A stretch of DNA of 64,000 nt from Hirudo medicinalis (lineage: Eukaryota; Annelida; Clitellata; Hirudinida; Hirudinidae): positions 145,962-209,961 of the forward strand of contig MPNW01000210.1 of NCBI GenBank assembly GCA_011800805.1, written 5' to 3'. Below the pieces are notes generated by a model. It saw only the letters and a program-made list of their open reading frames with translations. It was not told the origin of the DNA and searched no databases. Of this stretch, positions 1-30,848 are shown piece after piece. How positions within the stretch are numbered: position 1 is the stretch's first letter; every line of letters starts with the position of its first letter. The translations under genes and the position numbers were made by a program.

Positions 1-107
1 GTGACTAAAAGTTTCGTTGATAAGTCGCACAACTAAATACAAATAATATATACAATGTAGAACAAGATTTGTACAAGGACAAGTAATCAGTAATAAAGCT
101 AGTGTAC

Positions 108-19952
<19,845 letters not shown>

Positions 19953-21068
19953 TCTGCGTTTTGCTAGTTACAATCCAGCAATTGTTACACAATAACCACT
20001 CGATTCCCGTGCTCACATTTCACTGTTTACAGGTTAGAAACATTTCAGTTTCTATAAGGTGATCAAGTGATCTAATGACTAAATTACTTTTTAACAATTA
20101 AATTAACGGATAGTTTAAAAGAAAATTTTCAGCATAAAATATGTTTAGATCCGTAGCATAAGTCAAAATTAAAATATCGATTTTACTTGAAAATTCTTAC
20201 TTTATATGCGTTCATAATTTAACTTTTTTGTTTAATTGTAAATGGTCAGACCTTGTTTTCTAACCTCAATATAAATATACCTCCGGACAAAAAAGTATTT
20301 CGCAGCCCTGTGGAAAGTGGCAGCCCTTTCCGAGGGTAATACTCTTTGTCCCCTTCCCCCGCTTCCAACAATCCTTATAGACAACGATCTTAGTTTTTTT
20401 TACATGTATATACGATTTAAATCATAAGTAGCATTGCATTGCAAACATTATCAAAAGAGGATGGCAGTCAATGCAAAACATCGAATCCCAGGGAGGGAGA
20501 AATACATCCATATTATAATTTATTTGTACGATCATCTAACTTGCAAATTTTTCATATTGAATCTCTAAGATGTACAAACATATGCGCAGGAGCAATGACA
20601 TTTATTTCTTTAGTTATCAAATATTGTCAACAGCAGTTCAATTCAAAAGAACTCGAAATTTTCAAAGAAAAGCAGCAAATTTCATAGAACAAAAGTATTT
20701 AATAATACTCCACCATTACAACAGCACTACAAAAGGGGCATAACCTCATTACCAAAATGTTAAGAGATTTCCTGACTTATCTAAAGTAGGGGTGATTTCA
20801 AAGCTTATCAAAGCTTTGAAAATGTGCAGTTTTAAAAGTCAAAGGTGCAAAACTGCACGAACATAACATAAATTTAATATTTGGTAGTATTCTTGTGGTG
20901 TTTTTAAATGTAATGAAATAATTAAATGTTAAATGTGAAAACTATGAAAGCGAACAAATAAAAAATCGATCTCCATCGACCCAGGTCGTATTATAAGTTC
21001 GGCTTGACTTTGTTGAAATGTTAAGAGCGAAGAAGCGATGATTGTTATTGCATCAAAGAAAAGACTTG
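19953..21068. promoter_or_regulatory. Divergent intergenic region between NBEAL and sigma receptor A
   Basis: This roughly 1.1-kb spacer separates two head-to-head genes and presumably holds both promoters. I see no TATA box in a convincing place. It contains TTTTCTAACCTCA at 20256-20268, a 13-mer that recurs in the other head-to-head spacer (DNAJB11/SBF). A pair of GCAGCCCT blocks lies at about 20301-20335 in a locally GC-rich patch. An 82-codon open frame at 20439-20687 shows no family resemblance and is probably chance. Confidence 0.45.
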
Positions 21069-21952
21069 ATGTTCTCAATTAGCAGAATCTTCTATATTCC
21101 TTTTTTGGGAATACTGTTTGCTTATGTCATAAATACTTTTATTTTTACCAAAAGTCAAATATTTTCAGAGGAGGATATAATTCGAATCACCAGAAAAAAC
21201 ATTAGTGAGAAGCAATCTCTCGAATGAACTCGGCAAATTGATTTTATAATACTGGATTTATTGGCAGATTCTAAGACCAAAATCGGTGATATAATACAAG
21301 CCATCCACAAAGATTTGTTCGCCAGGTATCCCGATGACGTAGTTCCACGAGATGATTTGGAGTTCATGTTCCTGAGTGCTGGAGGTTGGAATTGTGCAAT
21401 CTATATCCTGCACGCCTCGGTGTCGGAAGCCATTTTCATTTTTGGGACGCCCTTGGATTCTTCAGGACACTCTGGTAAAAGTTAACATGAGTTTTTAGTT
21501 TATATTTTTGTCGATGTTGATAAAACACAACAGGTCGCAACTGGATCAATAAGACGGATGTGGTGATTAGAGGTGAGCTTTCAGCTTGGAAGGAGGGAAC
21601 CCTTGTGGCGGAAACTTTTGGAGCTGGTGTGGCTTTTCCACCTTTATTTAAGTTAATTTTTAAAAGAATTGAGATGCATTCACCTGCTTGTAATAACATT
21701 AACAACTCGTGACAAATTTTATAATAATTAACTTTTATTTTAGGAGATGTGTTCAGATATTACCCCGGTGAAGCATATATACTCAGTTTCAAAGCCGATA
21801 TGTGGAAGATAACTTATGTTAAGGGATTTATTCCTTTTGTTCTTCCATATATTTCCACTCAACATTTGTTTGTAAATCATGATTATCTGTCAATATTCAA
21901 GATTTACAAATTCATGATCAAGAGCGCTTTTCAGCAAATCGTGGGGTGGTAA
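21069..21952 (+). CDS. SIGMAR1: Sigma non-opioid intracellular receptor 1-like protein, copy A (SIGMAR1/ERG2 family)
   Basis: Four exons: 21069-21204, 21268-21474, 21534-21626 and 21744-21952, all with GT-AG edges and matching phases. The product is about 214 residues, close to the usual 220-odd. Residues 3-22 form a hydrophobic N-terminal membrane segment (FYIPFLGILFAYVINTF). The family cupin-like core follows: FMFLSAGGWNCAIYILHASV, GHSGRNWINKTDVVIRGELS, WKEGT, and YYPGEAYIL with FKADMWKITY. Known role: an ER membrane chaperone or ligand-binding protein related to the fungal sterol C8-C7 isomerase ERG2. The conserved Asp (TDVV) is present, but the conserved Glu of the ligand pocket is Thr (KITY). 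The membrane-proximal C-terminal helices are kept but diverged. A second copy lies 850 bp downstream. Confidence 0.88.
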
Positions 21953-22800
21953 AAAATAGGCCAAAATTGCATGACTTCATTTATGGACAGCCCCTAGAAT
22001 AAAAGCACATAAACTATACTATAATTGCTTCACCTAATTTCTTCTAATAAAAATAAAAGCTGCCTGTTTTTCTATATTAGTTGTTATGACGTGCGGTACA
22101 TTACTGGGTTTGACTGTACTGATATTGCATATAAGGGTTTGTTTACAGAGTTATCGGTTCTCGATTGGTACGCTCGAGTTGCTAATAGTCACATTGTCTC
22201 GAATCAAGTAGTTACCAACTGCACTACAAAGTACTTCGGTGCAACATTAACATTTCGGTTGCTTTTCTAAGGAGTGTGCACAACTCAAAAACTTTAAATT
22301 CTCCTTAGATTGGGATCTGCTTTGCACTTCAGTTTCTCTCTTTAACTGAGAAAATTGTGTTTGGCAGCTATTCCAATTGTTCTATTTTAATTTATATAAT
22401 TTTAATTATTTATTTCGTTTGCGTTTTCGTGAGCAAAATAATTCATTGTCGGTTCATTTAGTTTCCCAGCAGCATCGTTAATCAAGTTCATCGTCTGCCT
22501 GTCAACATTCAATGTTTCAAACGTAAATAAAAATTATATTTCATAAAAAATTCGATGAAATAAAATAACTTACGACTAAATCTATTTTTAACATAAATTA
22601 TATTTATGTTACATAACAACAACAATTTTTATTTAAAAAAAAAAGATCTTTAGATGATCTCCGCAATTAATTACTGGTTGTAAGGTCGATTGATTTTTAT
22701 GCGACAGTTTTGACATATTTGCTTAGCGGGCTTTCTTCCAGTGGTGCACACTATTTTTGATTGTCCTTTCAAGCGGGGGATAGATAATAAATCTACGAAC
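21953..22800 (+). other. Spacer between the sigma copies with an unassigned open frame
   Basis: The region downstream of copy A holds AATAAAAGC at about 21998-22006, a plausible poly(A) signal. An open frame of about 65 codons (22079-22270) follows a TCTATATTAG splice-acceptor-like sequence and ends at TAA; its text (DIAYKGLFTELSVLDWYARV) matches no family I know. The rest is AT-rich and carries an A-run at 22633-22645. The promoter of copy B must lie here or inside copy A. Confidence 0.35.
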
Positions 22801-23794
22801 ATGATGGCCATGATCAAAAGAGCTATTTACTTTGTAATCTTAGTTTTTGTAACCGTGTCCGTAGTCAACTTCTGGCTAAACCGCAAATCATTTACTTTTT
22901 CCGAAGATGAATTTATTAAGATCGCCAAGAAATACATTAGTGAGTCATTCGGTTTGAACATGTGTTTAATAATATAAGGATTTAATGGACGAGATTTATT
23001 GTGGACTTTTTTTTATATATTCTCAGATCCCAAAGATAACATGCAAGCTGTGATAGAGACCATTCATAAAGATTTCAAATCTCATTATCCCCATCATATT
23101 TTGGCAAAAGAGAACTTGAAATCTGTCTTCTTCAGTGCTGGTGGATGGACAGGCAGTATAACACTTCTTCATGCCTCTCTCACAGAGTTTGTTCTTGTCT
23201 ATGGAACTGCGATTGATGCTGTCGGGCATTCCGGTAAATTTTTAAAGTCTTAAAATGGCAAAGATTTTTTTGGGTTTTGTTGGATTTTTAAGATTTTTGA
23301 TGTATTTTAAAACCAATTTTGCATCCACTCGAAGTGGGTTTTCTTAATTTGATTGGCTATTTAAATGTAGGTCGTTACTGGGTAAACAAGACAGATGTCA
23401 TATTGACTGGAGAACTTGAGGAGTGGAAAGAGGGAACTTTTGTAGCTAACACTGTTCGAGCAGGTAGATGCCCGTGATTTATATGTTTGTTCATTATTCA
23501 TATTTTATGTCTTTCCTGCACTATGTTGTGTTGCCATTCACACGTTATTGCTTTGTGACAGGGGAAGTGTTCAGACAATATTCAGGTGAAGCAAGCATTA
23601 TGAAGTACAAAGCCAACATGTGGAAGATTTCTTATGGTCGAGGATTCATTTTGTCAGCTCTTCCATTCACTGTTGCTGATGTTGTGTTTGGAAATCAAGA
23701 TTATGTGTCCCTCTTCCACATTCTCAGAATCCATGCCATCTCACTCTTTCAAGACTTGGCATATTCTTTAACCAATCTGCACAAGTTGCTTTGA
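22801..23794 (+). CDS. SIGMAR1: Sigma non-opioid intracellular receptor 1-like protein, copy B
   Basis: Four exons: 22801-22939, 23027-23233, 23371-23463 and 23562-23794, with the same intron positions and phases as copy A, so the two arose by tandem duplication. I chose ATG 22801 (MMAMIKRAIYF) because it places the transmembrane segment (AIYFVILVFVTVSVVNFWL) at the N-terminus, as in the family; an in-frame GTG lies farther upstream. The core reads FFSAGGWTGSITLLHASLTE, GHSGRYWVNKTDVILTGELE, WKEGT, YSGEASIMKYKANMWKISYG and RGFILSALPFTVADVVFG. The latter part matches vertebrate SIGMAR1 ([20 protein letters not shown]) more closely than copy A does. The conserved Asp is present and the pocket Glu is Ser. 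Length is about 223 residues. Confidence 0.92.
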
Positions 23795-24180
23795 AGAATC
23801 AACAACTGATAATCAAATTAATATTACAGAGATTAGTAAAGTTATTACGATCAACATAGTCTGATTACCTGAACTGATTGAATCATGTTTGTGTTAAGTG
23901 TCATACACCTGTGATTGGACTTTCATTTGTTAAGCTTCCAGCTTTTCATGACATCTAGACGAGAACACGAGCTATTGTATTTGGATTTCATATTTTCTTG
24001 ACCGTGATTTCAACTTAATTTTTGAGGCATTCACGATTTCATGTGTGAATTTGTAACCCCAGAAGATTTGTTTTGCATTTTTGGATCCAACAATTTATCC
24101 AATATTTAATAGGATTCGATTGCACAAGTGTCTCTTCTAAAATAATGTTGATCATTATTGTGCATTAGTTCACAGTCACT

Positions 24181-24194
24181 AATAAACTTTATTT
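24181..24194. terminator. Overlapping bidirectional poly(A) signals
   Basis: The palindrome AATAAACTTTATT reads AATAAA on the plus strand (24181-24186), about 390 bp past the stop of sigma copy B. On the minus strand it reads AATAAA (24189-24194), a few bases past the stop of the C1q gene. It probably serves both convergent genes, giving a very short C1q 3' UTR. Confidence 0.6.
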
Positions 24195-24199
24195 TGATG

Positions 24200-25744
24200 T
24201 CACTTTCTGCTTGCAATTCCTGGGTATATTATGAATCCATAGAATGATGCATAGTTGTGGTAAAGGGCGTTGTGGAGCCCATATCCGTCTGGCAATTCGA
24301 CCCAAACTTTGTCTCCCCTTTCCAGTGACAGGATGCCAGTGTTGGAGGCTGAGCCTGAGCATCTTATGGATGGAGTGGCTGGCTGGGGTAGGGTGTATCC
24401 ACTGCACCCTGAGCTGTCAAAGGCTGAGAACATTCTTTGACCATTCCTGACCAAATGCAGAAGGATGTGCTGACTGTTGTAGCTCACTCCATTGATTCCT
24501 GCATCAATTTTACAATCATTAGAATTAAGCTTTGGTTTAGCCACAAGATTTATGGATTATGGATGTTGGGAAATTTTTTATTAGAGAGGATTTGTCTCAA
24601 AATGCTCATGAATATCAAATTGTCGTTTTAGAAATACATCATAGCAAGGAATTTACTCAAAGCCTCAAAAAAGTAAAATTGTTCTTGATTTAAAGTTGGT
24701 GAATGAAGTGCTAGTAGGTTGGAAGGTGTATAAAGTACTTTAGTACTTTTGTATCTAAAGTACCTCTCGTAACTTAAATCTAAAGCTTTAATAAATTCCT
24801 CCATTATCAAGTTAGCTATTTATGATTGAGAGTGTGACTACCAAAGTAATATGATTATAATTATCGAGGTTAATATTAAAACTAGTTGATAATAATAACT
24901 AATACGTTAAGCCTCAAATACAGTAAGAGGTTCGTACCCAGAAGGTAGGTTCCATTGATTGGAGTCGTGAACACTCCAGTTGAAGGGTCGTAGTTGTCTC
25001 CATAGTTGGTGTGAACCACGTTGAAGTGCAGGACCCTGTACTCTGTGGACTTCAAAACGTCCTCATCCATCGTCACTGAGAATGCAACCCTCACGTGGTT
25101 TGCCTCGGACGATTCGTCTGACAAATGTATTGTTCCCGACTCGCCCTTATCGCCTTTATGTCCTCTGCGACCTTGTGAAGTACAAATAAGGCTTAAATAT
25201 GTCTTACAATATTACAATTACAATTGCTTAGTAATTACAATTAAAATAATATCATTCAAAAGAACTTGTTATCAATATCATATAACAAATTGCTAATCAA
25301 AAGTTCCCTCAAACCTGGTTCTCCTTTGTGACCAGGTCTCCCGTGTTGGCCTGGCATTCCCGGAAGTCCCTGAACGCCCTGCACCCCAGGAACTCCTTGG
25401 ATTCCTTGCACTCCCGAGACGCCTGGAGGACCGGTATAGCCAAAACAATAATTGGTCGTGTGAGTTTCCTCTCGGAATTTCTTGTCATCAACTCTGTCTT
25501 TGGACGATTTTGATGCTTCATCGCGCTTATGTTTTGAGTAATCATTGGAATTATTCAGAGTTTGAGGTTTTTTTGTTGTTTTGAGTCTCAAATCTCCATC
25601 GATGTGATAGAGTTGAGGATTTCTCGACATCTTATGGAGCAGGTGTTTGTCAGATTCCTGCTGGATTTCATGACCTCCATTCGAGAGTTTGACGATGGAG
25701 TGGATGGACAACGTGCAAGCGAGGATTTCCAGAAATACTTTCAT
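24200..25744 (-). CDS. Secreted collagen-C1q domain protein (C1q/TNF-related type)
   Basis: Three exons: 25744-25315, 25171-24938 and 24498-24200, joined in phase 1 each time. The protein is about 320 residues. It begins with a signal peptide (MKVFLEILACTLSIHSI). A charged spacer of about 100 residues, rich in Lys, Asp and Ser, follows with a single Cys (NYCFGYTG). Then come some 18 uninterrupted Gly-X-Y triplets (GPPGVSGVQGIQG..., ending GHKGDKGESG). The C-terminal C1q jelly roll shows HVRVAFSVTMD, HFNVVHTNYGDNYDPSTGVF, PINGTYLLG, HILLHLVRNGQ, GDKVWVEL and a closing ASFYGFIIYP. Family knowledge: such proteins trimerise through C1q and act extracellularly in recognition, matrix or signalling. 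Which subfamily is unclear, so I give no symbol. Confidence 0.9.
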
Positions 25745-27140
25745 AGTTTAAATATTTTAATCAGAAAAATTGTCACCTCTCTTCGGGAGTTATCAAAGAG
25801 AGTTACAACCGATGTGGCATCTGAGTCTGGAATGAATCCAGCGATCCAGGAATTTTAAGACTGCATGTGCGCACAGCCAGGAGAAATATGGAAGCTGATT
25901 GGCTGCCATCCAAAGATTCACGATATCCTTCGGGTCTTTTTTTTTTAGAAGACCTCGTTGACAGTTCTGTGTTTTGCATTCTTTTAATGCTTAAGTTGTT
26001 GTCATTTTTCTCACTATACCATTATCATCACTATAACAATCATCATCGTTATCATCACCGCAACTATTATCTCTACGCGTTGATGAATGTGTAATAAGTC
26101 TGTCATAAACGGACTCTTGAAAAAATATAATTGGACATTTTACTAAGAAAGACCATTCACTAGCACATGAGTCATGACTGGAAGGTGTAAATGCCAACGC
26201 ATTACCTTCTCTGTTAATTTTAGAAATTACTTAGGATTCATTTAATTTCCTGGAGATGTTGTTGAAATGCGAAACAAGTTGTTGTGAAACAAGATGCTGT
26301 CAAATTTGTTTTTTCGGCGTTTGTTTAGCTTTTTAATTTACAAATTAATTATATTGATTAAATGACATTAAGATGAATTACGCAAATTTATCATGTAATG
26401 TATTGATTGCTGTTAATATTAAATAATATTGTAACAATTTAATATCTCAAACCATCCATGACTCGAAAAATCGAAGGTAGCATCAATCTAGCCCCAATAA
26501 AATTATTACAACACCAGGGTGCCTACTTCCAGCTGTTCAGGGACAGAGTGTCCTGGAGTGAATTCCAATGAGGAGACCAGGTGACTGAAATCCACTGATG
26601 GGTTGCTTTCATAAGCCCCTCGTAAAACACGATTATCAGAGATGTCCGAAGAAAGCAGATGAGGCTATTTATGGAGAGTCAAGTTGTTGCACGAGATTCT
26701 TTTTGCGTTTTTTTCATGGTACGTTGCACTATTATTTATTTTTAGTATTTGTTTTTTTTGTCACCGTAATAATTTGGCACGCAATAATCTAGGAGCTCTG
26801 CTTTGTGACATTTGGTGAATAAAAGTGTTAAAATGCTTCATTAAAATGAATGTGAGTGTGCGTTTTAATCGTCCTCCTGGAGGCCATCATAAAACAACTA
26901 CCATAATCATCATCACGGTCATCATCGACATTAGCCGCATTGTCATCATCGTCATGATCACAAAATCATCATCATGCACATCAACATCACAACTCAGCCT
27001 CCAAAAACGTTCTGGTTTTTTTCGGTTAGCCATTGGCCCTGGAGTGATCACGTGTTGACATTCATCTTCGTTGTGAGGATAACTAAGACTTTAGATTTCA
27101 CTCGTCCATCTTCAAATCGTTTCCATGGAAACCGTTGAAT
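25745..27140. other. Intergenic stretch upstream of the C1q gene
   Basis: No supported gene. A CAT/ATC-rich microsatellite run lies at about 26020-26070 and another at about 26890-26970. The open frames of 60-80 codons here (for example 26598-26792, ending in a hydrophobic run) have no family resemblance and no partner exons. The first 200 bases upstream of 25744 should include the C1q promoter, but I see no clear TATA box. Confidence 0.5.
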
Positions 27141-27149
27141 AAGGTTACA

Positions 27150-27315
27150 TGCAGTCAGGTTTGCCGAGAGGGAGGCAGGGGGGACAATTGCCCAGGGGCC
27201 TGGCAATTTTTTTGGGCCCGCCCGGATTCAAAACCTTTTTTTTGCTTTTCCATTATCAAATTGCCATAACATAGGGGCCCTAAATTTCTGTCGGCGGCCC
27301 TGCATGCAGTTGAAT
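27150..27315. repeat. GC-rich dispersed-repeat candidate
   Basis: This patch has text typical of widespread invertebrate non-coding repeats: GGGGGGACAATTGCCCAGG, GGGCCCGCCCGGATTC and, at its other end, GGGGCCCTAAATTTCTG and CGGCGGCCCTGCATGCAG. The runs of complementary G and C suggest a fold-back or MITE-like element. It differs sharply from its AT-rich flanks. I cannot see target-site duplications with confidence. Confidence 0.45.
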
Positions 27316-27502
27316 GCAAAGCATGCAATTCTTCATTTAAATGGCTACAAACATTGTTTCATTTTACATTCGGGAATTCCTATAACTCCAAAACCGTCTC
27401 TGATTTCTGACTGTCTAACTGGAAATATTAAATTTGTATGTTATTCACATTAATTGAGTTTATAATTATTCGTTTTAAGTGAAAGTCATATGGCAGATAG
27501 AA

Positions 27503-27799
<297 letters not shown>

Positions 27800-30131
27800 A
27801 AAGTGAACTCATCCCGTGAACCCTTAATAACAGCATCGCATGCAGAAGTTACCTTGCAATAGAAAGATGAAATATTTGAACGAAGGGCAATAATGCCACC
27901 CTTATTGCTCTCATGATCTAATAATGCCATGAAATATGGAAACATATTCCTTAAAAAAATTATTAATAATAATTTATCTAATAATAATATTTATCTACCT
28001 TTCAAATAAGATTTCGATTTTATTTCCTAAATATTTCATCAGTAAAATTTCAAGTCGTCACACACACGACTGCCAGATTGCCAATGGCAAAGCATTGCAG
28101 GCGGGATTATCAAATTCGTCTGCTTTCTAAAATAATGATTTATGTGCTCCAAGACCCACAAGTGGATTACCACAATATTCGTCCATCCGTTTAAAACATT
28201 TGAATGTCGACCACCCAAGAGGTGTGACTTCACGTCATAAATTATAACAATATTATTTATTATTATTAATTAATTACAAGCACTGGCTGTAATGTGAGGC
28301 AACACCGAAGTACTTTGAAATTCTATTTTTTTATAACTTTACACATTCATTTGCTTTTTTGCAACAGACACTTTACACGTTTGATCTCTCAATGTTTTAG
28401 AACTTCCATAAATTCTGGCTGTGTTGACGAGTGTTGCAGCTTTGCAAAGCAACCTCTTGGAGTAGGCTGGAAAAGGACTTCATAAGGAAATTAATTATGA
28501 CGATGGACAAAATATGTTTGAAATAATAAAAAATAATATGTAAAAAATGCAGTTCATTACAGGACACCGTCAACTGTTACTCAACAAACCGGCCACCCGA
28601 TACTCAACCAAGAACCCAAAATCGAGCACTACACCCACAAGCAGCTATTAACAGTTGTATTAATTTTATTTTATCAACCAATAATTTGTGAAAGAATATT
28701 AGTTTAATTAAGGTCTTAATTTGTCAAGTTAATTTTTTAAGTAGAAACTTCATTTAATATGCCATCTATTGAAAGGAGTGAAAATGTTTCAGCAAACATG
28801 ATCATTTTGTTCTCTTTATAATTTTTTAAATACGTTCGTGTCATCGGGGCATTAAAAGGATAATATTGTGATTACAGTAATCAGCATAAATGATAACAAC
28901 AACAACAATGATAACAACAACAACAATAATAACAACAACCTCGGCTCTCAGTCGCCAGGCTTTTTACATCACGGATTTCGGTCCATTTGTCAAAGCAACT
29001 TCTGAAATTAGCACCTTTAAACTTTCATAAAGCCACATCCATGCGACAGGCGCTATGAAATAAAACATTGTCAATGAATGATGAGACAAGTTTGAATTAT
29101 TAAAATTAAATTATTTTCAATTTAATTATCCTCGTAAATGTTGCACATCCAAGTTATCCCATTAGAAGTCGTCCCATAACATTAGAAATGTTTCGATTCA
29201 TCACAGGCATCACTAAAAAATCGAGCTAAATCTGTTCCAGATATTCAAAAAGAAAATATTTATGCTGCAAGCATCATTACGCCGTGTCATCAGTTGACTC
29301 CACCATGCTTATCAGCGCCGGATCTACCCAGGTGGATTCCCTGGTTGACTATGGTGTTGGAGGCTCATAAACCTCTATCTGCGCCTTGCCCCCCTTGAGA
29401 AGCAAAACAGGTTTCTTTGGTTGGTGGAATCCCCTAATTGGTGGAGGCTCCTGTGGAGTGGAACATCCCGACCATGCCCAAATGCGGCACTCATGGTTAT
29501 AAAAGTTCATGAGTCAGATTGAGGAAAATCTATGAGAATTTTACTATTAAATGAAATTGGTTTAGATGGATGCTAAACATTTTAACAAACACATGTGAAG
29601 CGACTGCTGTAAATAACCGGTCACCAAAAAATATTTAAAAAAAAACAAACACAAAACGAAAATACGGAAAGGAGGATTTCGTGTCTCTGGTGCTAATTGA
29701 CGAGTTTTTGACGAGTAATTATTTTGGCGCATTTGTAAATTACTTCTCTCGTAACTCGCTAGAGTGACTTTCGAGAAATTTCTCCACCTCTCAATTTGTC
29801 ACGTGTCTCTGAAAAGGGCGAGAGCACCGTGCTGCTTCTGCGAGGTAAAAACCATGAGGCGCTATATAAATTGTCGCTTGTTATTTTGTTCTTTATTGAA
29901 TTCTAATGATGATTATGATTATGAACATCTAATTGAAGCTAATTTATTTTAAATAATAAATTTCGATGAGTTTCGTTAGTGGCGGACAAATTATTTACTA
30001 TCATTTTATGAAATTAGGAGAAATGAATCTCTTGGCTTTCATTAAGTGCAGATTGGGATTGCGTGGCAAATTGTGGTTGAGTTTCTCTGGAGCAATTGAT
30101 AAATGCCCGGATGTGGTCAGTCCGAAACGAG
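27800..30131. other. Gene-poor intergenic stretch
   Basis: I find no supported gene. It holds an (AAC)n/(AAT)n run at about 28888-28940. A locally GC-richer block at about 29290-29510 (GCGCCGGATCTACCCAGGTG, GGTTGGTGGAATCCCC) may be an old mobile element, though no terminal repeats or coding frame are visible. Short open frames are isolated and unlike any family. Confidence 0.45.
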
Positions 30132-30206
30132 ATTCCCAGGAAGGAATTTTCCATCTCCATTGTGAGCAAATACAATGCCGACATATGGAAAATATACTAT
30201 AAGATT
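30132..30206 (+). pseudogene. Possible relic of a sigma-receptor last exon
   Basis: One plus-strand frame reads KYNADIWKIYYK at 30168-30203, resembling KYKANMWKISYG of sigma copy B and FKADMWKITYV of copy A. At nucleotide level 20 of 26 positions agree with copy B in the core. The flanks do not continue the match and the frame runs out, so at most this is a decayed fragment of a third copy; chance resemblance remains possible. Confidence 0.3.
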
Positions 30207-30848
30207 TTGTCTTATTTACGTATTTATATTTTTATTTTTATTTTATTTTATTTGTTTCTAATCCAGAATGCATTTTTCAAAAACTAAACGCATTAAATGT
30301 GAGAATTTATTGAATTAAGTAGGCTCCTTAAATGGAGAATTCCAATTCCAATGATTCTCTTATAAAGTCAAGATGGTATAATGAGATTCATAAATCACTT
30401 TTTATTCATGCATTCACAGATCATTATCAGGAGAGGAGTAAAATCGTAAAGCAGAAGAGTTTACGGGAACCGATGGTGAATTGTTACGAGAGAAATCATC
30501 AAGGCGTGGATAATGTCGGCTCCCAGAGTGACTGGAAGCGGCCACCATGGTTACGGGTCAAAGACACCTTGACCCCAACGTGGTGGGTGCAAGTGAGTCA
30601 TTTGTGACGTGTGACCGACCTAACGACCATCGGGAGAGTTTATGAAGAAATAAACATTGATGTTGACATCATCGTCGTCGTCATTATCTTAATAATCATC
30701 AAAATTATCAATGACGTCATCGTCATCCTCCTTGCACTGAACGATTTGTTAGTTATCGAGCAAAGATTTTAGCTTGACATTTGACGATATCGAAAGAAAC
30801 TCATGACGACGAAGATGATGCGATGGTGAGGAATTGGTTGATTGAAAC

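Noticed and set aside
20439..20687. 82-codon plus-strand frame upstream of sigma copy A
   Set aside because: No family resemblance, no partner exons, and it lies in a promoter spacer.
30332..30607. 91-codon frame upstream of the POU gene end
   Set aside because: No recognisable domain and no supporting splice sites; it may be chance despite its non-repetitive look.
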